Source: Eustoma russellianum
Taxonomy: Eukaryota; Streptophyta; Magnoliopsida; Gentianales; Gentianaceae
DNA: 64,000 bases
Direction of reading: 5' to 3'
NCBI GenBank assembly: GCA_036186865.1
Contig: AP025056.1
Location: forward strand, 33,578,552 to 33,642,551
The translations under genes were made by a program, and so were the position numbers. Below the pieces are notes generated by a model. That model was given only the letters and a program-made list of their open reading frames with translations. It was not told the origin of the DNA and searched no databases. This document shows, piece after piece, positions 22,543 through 34,947 of the stretch (its first letter is position 1; each line of letters opens with the position of its first letter).

Positions 22543-25500
22543 TGTAGGATCTGCAAGGCACCACTAGAAGGGGGGGGGGGTGAATAGATGGTGCGGAAAA
22601 TATGGTTTTTAAAATTTCTTGAAACCTAACCAATTCAAGTTCTGAAAACAGATTCTGTTTTCAGGACCTGTTTTAAAACGTTTTTTAAAACTAGGTTAGA
22701 GGTCTCCAAAAATTATGAAATTTTGAGAGAACTTAGCCTCAGATGTTATGAGGGTCCCCTAAAAATTTCAAATTAAAAATCAACATTTAACCCCTTCAAA
22801 AACCGTTGGTACTCAGACTGTGTAAATCTGTCAGAAACGGTAGATGGTTTTGAAAAATTAATTCCTATTTGTGTGAACGTCCAAATGATCTGAAAATTTG
22901 ACCAATTACTCCTTATATACTATGTTTAAATGGGTTGACACAGTTTTGGAAAATTCTTTTGGGAAGTAGGTCAAATACAATCAAAGTCTCAACCTTTGCA
23001 AGTCTGAAAATCAGACTGCACTAGTCTCAGAACTTTTGATGTTTGACTGACTTATACTTATCCAAAAGGGTTGAAACTTGAGTCAAATTAACCCTAGAAC
23101 GTGTAAGTATGTTTCTGGAAATTTTTATAATTTTTGGAAATCGTTTACTATTTTTACGAACGTGAACAAGAAGTATAAACAGTGCAGTAACTGAAACGTA
23201 AATGCAGAAAGTAAATGGCACCAAGAATTTTATACTGGTTTGGTTATAAACAACCTACTCCAGTCTTCAAGGAACACCTTCCTTGGTTCACACTAATCAC
23301 ACACACGCAGTACACCTTACCGCATGGTTGATAGAGTTACACCTAACTCCAACCCTTTACAAACCTTGTATGTCGAGTACAATTCACACGAACACCACCA
23401 CCTTGCTAGAATGAAGATTGATCACACCTTGATCAATCTTTTACAAAGATGAATAAATGGTGGTTTATATGAAGCCTATTCAAGATTGAAAGATGTAAAG
23501 AACAATAGGCTTTTTACAAGAGAAGAGAAAGAAAGAAGATGTAGGAGAAAAGGAGCTTGGCAATTTGATCACTTTAGAATGCAATTCTTGTTATTGTTTT
23601 TGTTTGCTCTCCTCTTCTTCTTTTTAATTGTGGCAGCCGTCCCCCTAGGGCTTTCTCCCCCTCTTGAAAATTTCCTTTTAAGTGCTTGAGAGAGTGTAAG
23701 ACATCATTGTGACAATGCATTGCTTACTTGGCATCTTCCTATTGGATCATCATTTAGTCTTCGCTTACTTGGCACCTCCTTATTGGCTCAATGTTGTCAA
23801 CATGATGACATGGAAAAAATCTGAGATTAACACTTTAAACATGTGCCAATATCAATCATAAAATCATACCATAAGTCAAATATTTCATCATAAATTGTAA
23901 GACCAAAAATTCTTCCCCTTTCATGCCTAAAAATCGGCCAAGACCCTCCTTGCCATGCTGAATTTTTCAGCATGTGCAACCTTCCATTTCCTTCAAAATA
24001 ATACCCATTATTCTTTGATTTTTCACCATAAAAATTAATCAACAATACATGGTAAGTCTTGCTAACAATTGAGAAATGAATTTGGACACAAAATAGGTTA
24101 ACATTCGGCCACCATCACTTCACACATGCTGAAAAATTTCAGCATGTGTGATATGTAGAATATCACACTTAATTACCTTACATAATATTCAAATCATTTC
24201 CATAACATCTTCAATTAATCCTCACAATTCAAGACACACAATATATGTATTTTAATCTTAAAATTTCGGCCATGATAATGTTAGTGTGCTGAAATTTTCA
24301 GCATGTGACATAAGAGAGATATATGTTGAATACTTACCTTTTGTAGCTTCTCTCTTTGATTCATCAATATTGTATGATTGATCCTTGACCAATCAATATG
24401 CCAACAAGGCTCCACATGTGCTCCATCTCAGCTATATGTAACGTTGGAAGATCTATATACATGTGCTGAAATTTATTTTTGTTAACTTTGTAAAATAGTG
24501 CACATTTAATAATACACACATGTAATATTCCAATCAGCCCTTAATTTAATTTTCTAGAACACTTTAAGATGTATATTATATGTAAAAAGTGTCTAGATAC
24601 GTGTCACATGATGTTCAAGAAAAACGTTCCATGTTATGTGCGTAGAAAACCGAATTTTCGATATTTATCGATTACCCGATTTTTCTCTAATTTAAATTCC
24701 AACTTTTGCACATGATATATATATTATGTTATACATAATATATATAATATCTACTTTAAATCTCAACACTTGGCTGGTTTAAAGTGGTACCATTAACATG
24801 TGACAAAATTAAAGTTGGAATCTTCACATTTTGGCCTAAATGTGGAGTAATTTGTGTGTGCCAACATGGAAAGTATTTTTGGCTGAATAAATCATGTATA
24901 TCACGAAATTATCATCAATTTTTGATGTATATGGGCTGGCCATTTATTTATGGCAAGTACGTGACACGTTGGCGAAGTTTCGGTATTCGCCCGATACGAC
25001 AAATTTCGGTTTAGAACCTTTTATCGTGTTGTATTTACTTTGTCATCACTATATCTTATATCATATGATATAAGACCTGAATATACTCATAATTATGAGT
25101 TAAGTATAGTGGTGTGACGTTAACGTACGTACGTAAGATATATAACGTGTTGGTAGTACGTTGGAATACATGTGTATGTGCCTTTTTCAAAATATCTGAA
25201 AATATATATATTTATATATGTATAGGCGTGTGAATTAAATGTGGGGAGGAGGAGAAAACTTTCCTTCCTTAGCCTTGTTGCCTTTGTGCCTTTTCCAAAT
25301 AAATCTTCCTTTAATGAACTACTTAGTTTATTAAACTAAGTACTTCACTTAATGAACTAATTTAGTTCATTAATGGTGGCACCTGAAAATAGTATAAACA
25401 CAACAAATGTTCGCCATATGATGTAAGCTTTAATGCTTCATGGCTCGTTAGTACGGCAACATAATATATAAGCTAAATAAGGCAAGTAATGGCAAGTTAT

Positions 25501-25619
25501 CATGCATACATGTACTTATGCACGTTTATATATATATATATATGCATTCAACGTTTATATATATATATGTGCATTCAAATTTCTTATTTTGAAATCACTC
25601 AAACCCTCTTATTTCTACA
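22543..25619 (-). mobile_element. Solo LTR of a related SIRE family
   Basis: This 3077 bp LTR has TGTAGGATCTGC and TTTCTACA ends and lies inside another LTR. The 5 bp CACAT is duplicated on both sides (22538-22542 and 25620-25624). It aligns with its host LTR but is clearly diverged. No internal region is present, so it is the product of LTR-LTR recombination. It contains hairpin modules, the 20 bp palindrome (25055-25074) and TA repeats (25528-25570). Confidence 0.95.
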
Positions 25620-26537
25620 CACATGCTGAATTTTAAACATGTATCACAATTGTGACAATATTTGAAAGGTTACCTTTTGTAGTTCCTTTCTTTAAGTCAC
25701 CAATATTGTATGCTTCATTCTTGACAAATCAAGTTGCCAACAAGACTCCACATATGCTCCAATTCAGCTGAGCTAGGCGTGTGAATGTGTTGATACATGT
25801 GCTGAATTTTATTTTTGCAAACTTTGTAAAATAGTGCATATTTAATTATACACACATGGTATATTCCAATCAGCCCTTAATTGAATTTTCTAGAACACTT
25901 TGAGATGTATGAAATATGTAAAAAGTGTCTAGATACATGTTATATGATATGCCAAAAACGTTCCATGTGTCGTGTACGTAGAAAACCGAATTTTCGACGT
26001 TTATCGGTTACCCGATTTTTCTCTAATTAAATTCCAACTTTTTGCACATGTTATATATATTATGTTACACATAATATACATAAATTAAACTTTAATATTC
26101 AGTACTTAGGCTGATCTTAAAGTGGAACCTAAACCATGTGACAAAATTGAAATTGGAATCTCCACAATTTGGCCTTAATGTGGGGTGATTTGTGTGTGGC
26201 AACATGGAATGATTTTATGGCTGTACATATCATGAAAGCCACGAAATTTGTGTACATTTTTGAAGTGTAGGGGGCTGGCCATCTATTTATGTCAAGTACG
26301 TGACAAGTTGTCGAAGTTTCGGTATTCGCCTGATACGACAATTTTCGTTTTATAACCTTTTAACGTGTCGTATTAAATTTGTCATCACCATGACTTATAT
26401 CATATGATATAAGACCTGAATATACTCATAAATATGAGTTAAATATAGTGGTGTGACGTTAACGTCCGTACGTAAAATATATAACGTGTCGGTAGTACGT
26501 TGGAATAAATGTGTATGTGCCTTTTTCAAAAAAAATC

Positions 26538-26539
<2 letters not shown>

Positions 26540-26590
<51 letters not shown>

Positions 26591-26591
26591 A
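26540..26591. repeat. (TA)n(TG)n microsatellite in LTR
   Basis: About 14 TA and 9 TG units are present. The sister LTR has about 4 and 3 at the same place (near 16957), so it expanded or shrank after insertion. Confidence 0.93.
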
Positions 26592-26941
26592 TAATAGCGT
26601 GTAATATGTGTGGAGAGGAGAGAGAGAACTTTCCTTTCTTCAACTTGTTGCCTTTGTGCCTTTTCTAAATATTGCTTCCTTTAATGAACTACTTAGTTTA
26701 ATTAACTAAGTACTTCACTTAATGAACTAGTTTAGTTCATTAATGGTGGCACCTGAAAATAGTTCACACAACAAATGTTTGCCATTTGATGTAAGCTTTA
26801 AAGCTTCATGGCTCGTTAGTACGACAACATTATATATGAACTATATAAGGCAAGTTTTATGCAATATGTCATGCATTTCTTAGTAACATGTTTAAGTCAT
26901 GTATTTTGAAATCACTCAAACCCCTTTTTCTCTACAGAAAA

Positions 26942-27320
26942 TAGCAGAGGGTACAACATTAATCAAAATAGATTGTCGAGTGCTGCGCAAATGATTCAAT
27001 ATTATCCGAACAAAAATTGAGAGAAGCCAAATTTCGCTAATAGCAAGTTTGAATATTCCCAACTGACACGATCAAACGCTTTCATCATATCCAATTCAAG
27101 ACATAGTTTGTTCTTGCGAGATTAAGTTGGAGAGGAAAGTACTCAACCGTGTCGCTATTATACGAGTACATACCTTGATAAGAAAGTTGGTCAAACATAT
27201 CGGCCTGAAATCACTGAAAGTATGTGGCGCCTCCATCTTCGGAAGCAGCGTAATCAAAGCACTTGCCATAACTGAAGGTTGCGGTATACCAAGAAAAAAT
27301 TCATGCACTGTTAAAATCAC
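26942..27320 (-). pseudogene. LINE reverse transcriptase, N-terminal half
   Basis: The frame 27096-27320 gives ALITLLPKMEAPHTFSDFRP and ICLTNFLIKVCTRIIATRL, the first conserved RT blocks of plant LINEs. Further along, near 27070-27095, the minus strand reads MMKAFDRVSWEY, the block with the first catalytic Asp. Stops interrupt it after that. The rest of RT, including YADD, is at 13475-14300 on the other side of the copia element. Confidence 0.88.
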
Positions 27321-27440
27321 ATCCTTATGTATAATAGACCAACAGGATCGAAAGAAATTACCATGAAATCCATCCGGTCCTGCTGCACTCTGGGGATCAA
27401 GATGCCAGATTGCTTCCTTAATCTCCGTAGCCTATGGTAT

Positions 27441-27920
27441 TTAGGTCATTAATAGATTATCATCTGCTGAGACTAGCTGAGGAATATATTGCAAGACAGA
27501 ATCATAGTCTCCAGTCGGCTCCTTCGCAAATAAAGATGTGTAAAAAGAAACTGCCTCATTCTGAATAGTCTCCAGCGTATCACATAACACCTCAGTGGAC
27601 GTATAAATTCGCTGAATGCGTAGTTGTGACCGACGGCCCTTAACCACCGAATGAAAGTAATGTATATTGGCATCAGCATCATGAAGCCAGCGAATCCGAG
27701 CTTTCTGCTTCCGAAATTGGTATTCATATTTAGTCGCCTGAATATAGTCAGCCTTGGTGCGATGATAGAGCATGCGGTTCTCCTCTGTCGGCTCGTGATC
27801 CCATGCAACCTTAGCCCATCAAACTTGGGCCTCAGCCTGCTCTACCTGTTTAAAAGTCAAAGGTTACAGGATTGCTCATCACATTCGTTTCGAGCTAAGA
27901 ATTTCATGTCGAGATGAGGT
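27441..27920 (-). pseudogene. LINE linker between endonuclease and RT
   Basis: The frame 27441-27773 contains QKARIRWLHDADANIHYFHS, the conserved segment that precedes RT in plant L1 elements. Upstream is EAQV-stop-WAKVAWDHEPTEENRM, interrupted by one TGA. The two parts are otherwise collinear. Confidence 0.82.
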
Positions 27921-27939
27921 GTCCCTACAACATCTACTA

Positions 27940-30155
27940 TAGTCAGTATGAGTATGAGTTAAGTCCTCTGTTATAACGAAAAAATTTTAGAAGGGGTATT
28001 GTTCATCAAATATAACATCAAGTGTAACAAACATCATCCTACTACTCAGACAATAACACTTTTTATCCTTTTTGTGATCCATAGTATCCTAGGAAGATAC
28101 ACTCAACAGACTTACGATCAAGTTTTCCCCCTAGGTGTGTCTGAACATGTACATAAGATAAAGTTTTTGTGGGTGGAAAATAGTTAAGAAACGCTTCTCT
28201 TAGAGCTTTAAATGGGATAGTTCTAGAGGGCATCTTATTTATTAAGTATGTAGTTGTTAGTATAGCTTTTCTCCATTAATACTTAGATGTACATTCATTG
28301 TAAATATAATGGTTCTAGTAACTTTAAGGAGGTGCCTATCCTTCCTCTTAGAAATGCCATTCTCTTGTAAAGTACATACAAAAGTTTGATGATATATAGC
28401 ATTTTCATGCATAAATTTTTGCACATAATTGTCTAAGTATTTTGCCTCATTATCTGATCTCAACATCTGAATGCTGCAGCTGAACGTATTTTTAATAAGA
28501 GTGAAGTACCTCATAAAGACTTCTCCTACTTCAGTTTTACTCTAAAGTAGGTAAACCCACATTACCTTGTATGGTCATCCACAAAGGTTATAAATCAACT
28601 TGTTCTATTCGTATTAGTAATCCTAGAAGGACCCCAAATATCACAATGAACAAGATCGAAAGATGCAGATGACTTATACACTTTAGTCGAATAACTTTGT
28701 GTTGTGTGTTTAGCTTGTTGACAGGTTTCACACATAATATTTTTGAGATGAACATTTTTAAACAATTCTGGCATTGATCGTTTAAGATGTACAAAGTTAG
28801 GACGACCTAATCTATTGTGACAAAACAAAATATCAACTATACAAGATTTTTTAGGGTACTGCTCAGTACTTCTAATATCTTCAGTGATAATTTCTTGATC
28901 ATCCAATTGTTCTCTTTAACTCACAAAAGCAATCTTTTCTGGCTTTAGGTAGAATAGACCCGCTATATTCTTAGCACTACCAATCATCTCCTTTATTTTA
29001 TTTTCCTACAGAAATTCAGATGATGAAAAACAGGCTATACAGTTATTGTCCCTAGTTAGTTTACCCGCCGGTAGTAGATAAAAGATCAAACTAGGAACAT
29101 GTAAAACATCTTTTAAAATCGTTTATTCTGGCAGAGCCTATTCCATAATAGAGTATGAGGTTAGAAAGTTATCATTACTTCTCATGTGGTCAGTAGCTCT
29201 TGAGCCCACAATCCAAGAATTTCTTCCATATGGTTGAACGAAGCCTCTCATTGTAGTTTGAATAGATTCAGCTTGGCTCCGTTGCTTGCTCAGCAATTAG
29301 ATCGGTGTTGTAATATAATCTTTCTAGGCATGTCATTAGGTTCTGAAGTCTGAGCTGAGTTGCTGACCAGATATGTAGCACTATGTCCAGCAAAAGGAGG
29401 TGTCGAGGGTGGTCTCCAAAAGCCACTATTAGGCTTTAGTGATAGTTTTCCTTCTCTTACAGTGCTTGAAGTTTTCAACAGTCATCAACTGTATGACTTT
29501 CCTTTTTTACAATAATCGCAGATACCTTTATTATCTCGATGAGCAGAGTAGTATCCTTTAAGAGTCAAGCATGAGGCTTCTACTAGTTGTTCGCTGAGCA
29601 AAGCAGAGGTCTCTCTGTTTGGACCTACCACAATCATAACCTTCTTACAAATTTCTTCGTGTTTGATCTCAAGAAAGGTAGCTTTTAGCCTTGGAAAGGG
29701 TTTAGTGCTAAGAATTCTACTCTTTGAACTATTAAATTCTGTATTTAATCAAGTAAGAAGGTGAAATACCAGTTTTTGTTCAGTATATTGCTTATACAAA
29801 TTTGAATCAGTGACACGGAACCATGATGTGATGCAAACACATTTATTTGTGTCATTGATTTGTCAACGAATTATAGTCTTTATTTGCAATAAGATTGCCT
29901 TGTTTACGCTAATGAAGATGAACTTCAATTTCATAGAGTTCAGATATGTTTTCTTGTTTTGAATACATCTCTCTTACTGTAGCCAAAATTTCTGCTACAG
30001 TATTATACATCATGAAATCATCAGAGATGTCAGATAGCATGGGACATGTAAGCCACTCACCATCGAGGGTCAAGTGGTACCACAAGTAAGTAAGTTCAAG
30101 TACACATGGTCGTTTGTACAGCAAGATGGGGACATAGATAGTGACGTAGCACATT
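27940..30155 (-). pseudogene. Decayed Ty1/copia gag-pol remnant
   Basis: Reading leftwards on the minus strand: gag core (29909-30154, MYSKQENISELYEIEVHLH), a knuckle relic, a protease-region motif like RNSWIVGSRATDHM near 29200 (Asp of DSG replaced), GAG_pre-integrase (28595-28906; CHNRLGRPNFVHLKRSM and MCETCQQAKH), integrase core (28257-28514; MLRSDNEAKYLDNYV, then NGISKRKDRHLL, where the Glu of the usual ERKN box is Lys) and the segment after integrase near 28000-28200. RT is absent: the element stops where the LINE begins. Many stops and frameshifts show it is old. It belongs to a different lineage from the SIRE elements here. Confidence 0.85.
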
Positions 30156-30164
30156 AAGTTCAGG

Positions 30165-31045
30165 CAAGCAGGTCTAAATGGAGGGCGGCCTCAGGGGTGC
30201 TATGTGACAAGAATTTTCTGACTATGATAAAGGAAAAAATTTTATAGGATGACAGTAGGGCCGACAATGTTACATGGAACAGACTACTAGGCTAGTAAGA
30301 GGACACAATCGCAGAAGATGGAAGTGGCAGAGATGAGGATGCTGAGGTAGATGTGTGGGCATACAAGGCAAGACCGAATAAGAAATGAGGTATTTAGGGG
30401 CAATTTAGGGGTGGTTTGTATAGCAGATAAGATAAAGGAGGGGAGACTGAGATGGTTTGGACATGTCAAGATGAGACAGACAATGACGTTTTTTAGAGCC
30501 ATTGATAGCCTCATTATAGAAGGGAAGAGGAGTAAAGAAGACCCAAACTAACTTGGGATGAGCGGATTAGGCGCGACCAACTAGATTTGCACCTCCTTGA
30601 GGACATGGTCCAGGATAGGAGTTCATTGAGGCAAAGGATTAAGGCTAAGGAGGTTTAGGAAGGATACAAGGATACCTTAGAGTATATTTAGGGGCTTAGA
30701 CACTCTCTACACTTTAGGTTGACTTTGTATTTTTTATTTTTGTGTTTGTCTTTCATTATTTGTGCATGGACATGGTTATGGCGGTCTTAATTTCAGAAAT
30801 TTTCTATTTGCGTTCACTAAATTCTTTTACTAGTGCACTAATACACTAGTACATTAGCACAACATATACCTATTATTGTGTTATCTAGGCAGGTACATAT
30901 AGAGCCGAGGATCTCACCGGAAGCAAACTCTCTATCCCTTAGGATAGAGGTATTGTTTGCCTGCTTGTCACCCTTCCCAGACCCTAGAGATAGATTTTGC
31001 TATCGTTGGGATATACTAGGTATGGTTGTTGGTTGTTGTTGACTA
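30165..31045 (+). mobile_element. RTE-clade LINE, 3' end
   Basis: The plus strand translates, with stops, to KWRAASGVLCDKNFLTMIKE (near 30176) and then MCGHTRQDRIRNE and EGRLRWFGHVKMR (30351-30551). These are the C-terminal RT-tail motifs of plant RTE LINEs. The 3' UTR contains GAGCCGAGGATCTCACCGGA and CCCTTCCCAGACCC and ends in a short TTG repeat (about 31025-31041), the expected RTE tail. The element is 5'-truncated and not functional. Confidence 0.85.
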
Positions 31046-31471
31046 CAAATATGAACCCATATGGTTTGCTCGCGTATTCTATCTAGTTTATTTGATTGGG
31101 AGTTTTTTTTAGCTTGCTGATCTTTCGTTGTTGGTTTTTGTATCTAGGAACTCAACTGATTTGGGTTTGTTGCAGTGAGATTATCTTTTGTATTTAGGAG
31201 TCCCTCCTTTGATGCTCTTGCTTGTGGAGTGTGAAAATCAATTAACAGGTTCTTGGTAACTCTGGCAAGGCTCATTCTGGGACATATTACTGCACTTGTT
31301 CCTCTATCATTTCTGTCATTTGATTAATTTTGAAAAGGTTTTATTGCCAAAGCTAACTTTGTATGGGATTAGATACTAAAATACTGTGTACTTTGAAAGG
31401 TTTTGAGGAGTGTTTGAGTTTGTTACTTCTATGTTTTCTATGGTTTTTTTACTAGAACCAAAGTCAGCAAC
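31046..31471. other. Unassigned T-rich sequence
   Basis: I recognise no transposon domain or repeat here. The plus strand is T-rich with intron-like features, such as GTTTGTTGCAG at about 31160-31170. It may be old host sequence, but nothing proves it. Confidence 0.35.
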
Positions 31472-32460
31472 TGATGAGGTCGAATATTCACCAGGGATTA
31501 GGGATTAGCACCTCGTGGAGATGTAGCTGGTCGCTAGAAATTACGTTCTTAAAAACTTGCAAAGGACAAATGGCGTTAGAGGCCGCGGTGCTATTGACAT
31601 GGGAAAATCCTACGACGCTCAAGCAGTAATGGGTGTAGACTTGGTGGTTGAATAAAGATATAGGGCAAAAGAACCCATTTTACATGTTTTACCCTACTGA
31701 ATTAGTGGCTTTCTGGTTGTGTTTATGGCTGTGAGATTGGTTTTTTTCTGTCGTTTGCCAATTGATTGATCCCATTCCCCTTAGGAGATTGTTTCCCTTT
31801 GATGCCTTTGTGGCAAGTAGTGGCTGCTGAGGAGCTACGTGTCGATGGCACGTATTGCCTTGCTGGCTGGCCTTTTCTACACGACCGTCATGTGGTACCA
31901 TGTGTCATGGTGCATGGTTAAGGTTACTCGCTGGCAGGTGTCTATTCTGGTATATAGGACCGAGCTAAGACATTTTCACCTTGGCAACACAGCCGAGAAG
32001 CGAGGTTGGAGCGGCATAGTTCGAGTTAATTCGCAGTCTACAATTAAACCGATCAGGAGGACTGAGAGCTTGGACTACGAGGTGTGAAGCAACACCATCT
32101 ACGGTTAAGGTCGCAACTTCTGTCGAGCTGAGATATAAGTTGGCTAGCGTTATAGTTGCTGACGAGCTGGTGTAGATGCCAAGTCTTTGTCCACCTAGTC
32201 TGACGTGGCGAAGCCGAGGTGAATGGTGATGAGGCCGGCATTTGCTTGCCGAGCTGGAAGCTACTACAGGGACCCCTATGTTTCCACGTTTGTTTCCTTC
32301 TATCCATATATAAATGGCTCAGACCTGCCTATGATTTCCTATTTCAGGCAGTAGAGCTTTGGCAAAGACTTCCTCTGACGTCTTCTTCCCAATTTATGCT
32401 GTCGAGCCTTCGATTTCCTTCTAGTTTTTCAAAATCTTTAGCCCTTCGCTTTACTAAGTA
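31472..32460 (+). repeat. Left LTR of PF04195-like element
   Basis: Alignment with 34948-35752 is clear up to about 32262. After that the left copy continues with a TATA box and a pyrimidine-rich leader. The end at about 32460 is an estimate, just before the first open coding frame at 32485. Confidence 0.6.
32304..32314 (+). promoter_or_regulatory. TATA box of left LTR
   Basis: CCATATATAAATGG gives a good plant TATA box in the sense orientation of the element, at the expected U3/R position. Confidence 0.6.
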
Positions 32461-32484
32461 AGTGCCCTCTCTTGTTTAATCTAG

Positions 32485-33900
32485 TTGGCCATTATGTTGA
32501 TAGACTCCCAAAATCGTGAGGTTGCCTCCTACACCGGCAGTGTCGGGGAGAGCTCTGTGTCGTGTTCGTCGATGTCAATGAGGGATTTGGATATTTTAGT
32601 AGGTCCTAGCAAAATTGCTAGCCTAATGGAGCGATTCAAGCGGCAGTGCTGCTGGCGTGGCCTAATTTAAACTGTAAACCCAAAGAGTCTGATTTCAGCT
32701 CTGTCTTTCAAGTTAGTAGGCCGAGGTGAACCTGTTAGTCTGGTGGAGAGGCATTTCTGTACCTTGTCATAGGCTGAGTCAGTTGTCAACTCTATCAAAT
32801 CAACTATGGTAGGTTTGACCCTATCCTTTCTCCTCCTGGCCGTACTGCCTATTACCCGCTTGTGGGTTATGAGGCTGTATATGAAGAATATGTTAAAACT
32901 GGCTTCTCCTTACCGGTTCCTAACCCTTAAAATTGATGCTTCTTTTTTATCATCTTAGGTTACCCGAAGTCAGACCAAATGGTCTCAGAAACTTAGCATG
33001 TTACTTCCTTTTCCTTAGAGATGTTCAGGTCAGTTTTGATATCAAGACTTTTATAAGCTCCTTCTCCTATAAGACCTCAGAAAGTTGGTTGTACTTCAGC
33101 AGGGGGCCCTAAACAGGGCGTTTTACTTTGGGTCAAACTCCTTTTCTCAACCAAGGAAGGAGATGTTTTTCTATATGTAGAAGGTCAGCACGACTAGCCA
33201 GGACATCCGGAGAGCGTATAAGGCTAATAATAAGCTACCAACTGAGCAGTACTAGAAGGTGGCTAGGAGTTTGCAAAGTTTTGATGCCATTTTAAACTAA
33301 TTTAAGGTCAATAGCTATGCACTAAAAAAGGTTGACCTGGATCACTTAGTGTATGGTCCCAGCTTCAGCATACTGGGGGTAAGAGACTTCGAAGTCGTCC
33401 AGGGTAAGGACTGAGCCATGTGATTTTTCATATTTCTTCTATTTTCTGCTGAGCTGATAAAATCTTTGTTGCAGAAACCATGGTGACTATAACTGCCAAC
33501 CTGGTGGCTGTGATGAAGGCCATGAGAAGGGGAAAGCAGGCGGCCGTTGTGGCAGGTCGCACAGAGGCAGCCGCCTAGGTAGTAGGGCGCCCTATTTTGA
33601 GGCAGGCAAATGATTTGACGATAAGGATATCTAAAGGCAGCGAACTTAGAGAGATGCGGGACAAGGGACGCACCTCAGACCAGGTCAATTCTGATTTTAG
33701 TTTATCCTTCGTCCCTTTTTCCATTATTTTATTGGCTCAACCCTGCCTTTGGCATAGAATTGCTACAAGAGATGGGGGTAATGCCCTCATTAGCTGAAGA
33801 GGGACTGGTCTGTCATACTGAACCTGTCAGTACGGTGGTTGTAGTGGAGGCTAGCTCCACAGAGATGATAATGATGAGGCCAAGCTAGCCTTGCAACCCA
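32485..33900 (+). pseudogene. PF04195-like 'gypsy-type transposon' protein, broken
   Basis: A 61-codon start (MAIMLIDSQNREVAS, Ser-rich) is followed, through several frame changes and stops, by pieces such as GYEAVYEEYVKTGF-like, MLLPFP, FRDVQVSFDIKTFI-like, ESWLYFS and an FFYVEGQ-like segment (about 32850-33250). This order (bulky aromatic block, 'W-YFS-RP', 'GWKEMFFYVEG') is what I know from the plant Transposase_28 / putative gypsy-type family, whose function is unknown. A later part near 33474-33580 is Ala/Arg rich. The resemblance is from memory and the frames are broken, so confidence is moderate. Confidence 0.5.
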
Positions 33901-34947
33901 TGAAGAGGAGACGAGACAAGGGTTCAACCCCTCTTTCTAGCCACAATTTAGCCTAAATGAATGGCTCAACCTTATAGGGCCATCAACGGCAAGGTGCCGC
34001 TGCTTGTTGGTATCGAGCGACAAAAGAACAAGGAGAGTCCCAGGCAGAGGGGGTAGCACCGAAGAGACTGAGGTAGTGCATGGTCTTAACATAGATTCTG
34101 TGCTACCTGGTGACTTGGAAAGGCTTCAAGCATTATCATTTGGAGAGTTGGCGTATAAACTACACCGAGATATGACACTGGTAAGTTTCTGCCTTTGATA
34201 TGCAATCTCTTTAGTTAGCTGTCTGCAATCCTCCATGTCATGGTCGATGTCCTGGTGGAAACCACAATAGAGCTTATGGTCTCTTTTTACCGTTGGCCTT
34301 GTCAAGGTGGTTGGATCTTTCCCAACCCTTTTTACTTTATGACTGCCAAAATATGGGTTTTGGAGGCTAACAAGGGCAGACCTTCTTTACCGTGGTCTCC
34401 TTGCCGCTTCAGGGCAGCACATCTCTCCCGTGAGTCACCTTTGGCCCTCTTGCCAACTTCCTTACCACGGCGATGCAGTTGGAATGCCTTTTGTGCATGC
34501 TATGGGTGGTGGATGGCCTGCGCGGGTTATCCTCCTTGGCGTCTGGCTTCGGACATAAATCCACCTTGCACCTCTAGAGGTATCCTAGGCGTGTAGGGGA
34601 GTACTTTAGGTGCTCACACTATGTCAGGGGTCGTAGGAGGTAACTTCCTCTATGTGTGGCCGTGGGGGCCTTTCCCTTCATTTCTCTCACCATAGCCTAT
34701 AACACACTTGGATTTTGAGCCATATATGGTATGGTCCTGACGTGTTCCCCATTGGTCAATCTGGCTGCAGCTTTCGAGGACTCTCATTGATCATCAAAGC
34801 CAACGGGGAGCCTCTTCACGCCTCTGGGGCCTCAAGGTTTCTTGCTCCCATGTTGGGCATTCTTTTCAATCTTGAAGAGATGGGATGTAGACTCTTTTCT
34901 CAAACAAAAAAAATACAGAGGTTCAGGACCATCCTTCTAGCACCAGT
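33900..34947 (+). other. Interior of PF04195-like element without clear coding
   Basis: Short open frames exist (34004-34198, 34240-34596, 34715-35014), but I recognise no domain. The composition is more GC-rich than the flanks. Confidence 0.4.

Larger units (their letters stand above)
14301..26936 (-). mobile_element. SIRE-type Ty1/copia element, internally deleted, with nested solo LTR
   Basis: Both LTRs (14301-17320 and 20846-26936) share TGTAGGATCTGC and CTCTACA ends. The 5 bp duplication GAAAA flanks the element. Minus-strand order: 5' LTR, primer site, gag with a long coiled-coil region, protease start, a deletion, RT end, RNase H, polypurine tract, 3' LTR. The coiled-coil gag and the polypurine signature point to the SIRE (Maximus) lineage. 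Integrase and the first part of RT are missing, so it cannot move by itself. It disrupts a LINE and is itself disrupted by a solo LTR. Confidence 0.93.
20846..26936 (-). repeat. 5' LTR of split SIRE element, interrupted
   Basis: It is homologous to 14301-17320 after removal of a solo LTR (22543-25619) and one copy of its CACAT duplication, leaving about 3009 bp. Its TA/TG microsatellite (26540-26591) is much longer than that in the sister LTR. Confidence 0.92.
26937..27927 (-). mobile_element. L1-type LINE, 5' part (truncated)
   Basis: This is the continuation of the LINE interrupted at 14300. It holds the N-terminal half of RT and part of the linker between endonuclease and RT. No endonuclease domain is present. 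Homology fades near 27927, where a copia relic begins, so the LINE is 5'-truncated, as is usual for target-primed integration. Confidence 0.82.

Noticed and set aside
23486..23689. 67-codon hydrophobic plus-strand frame in the solo LTR
   Set aside because: It lies antisense to the LTR in a polypyrimidine-rich stretch and is not open in the sister LTRs.
26453..26668. Frames through TA/TG repeats
   Set aside because: Reading frames made of repeated Ile-Tyr or Cys-Val pairs are by-products of dinucleotide repeats.
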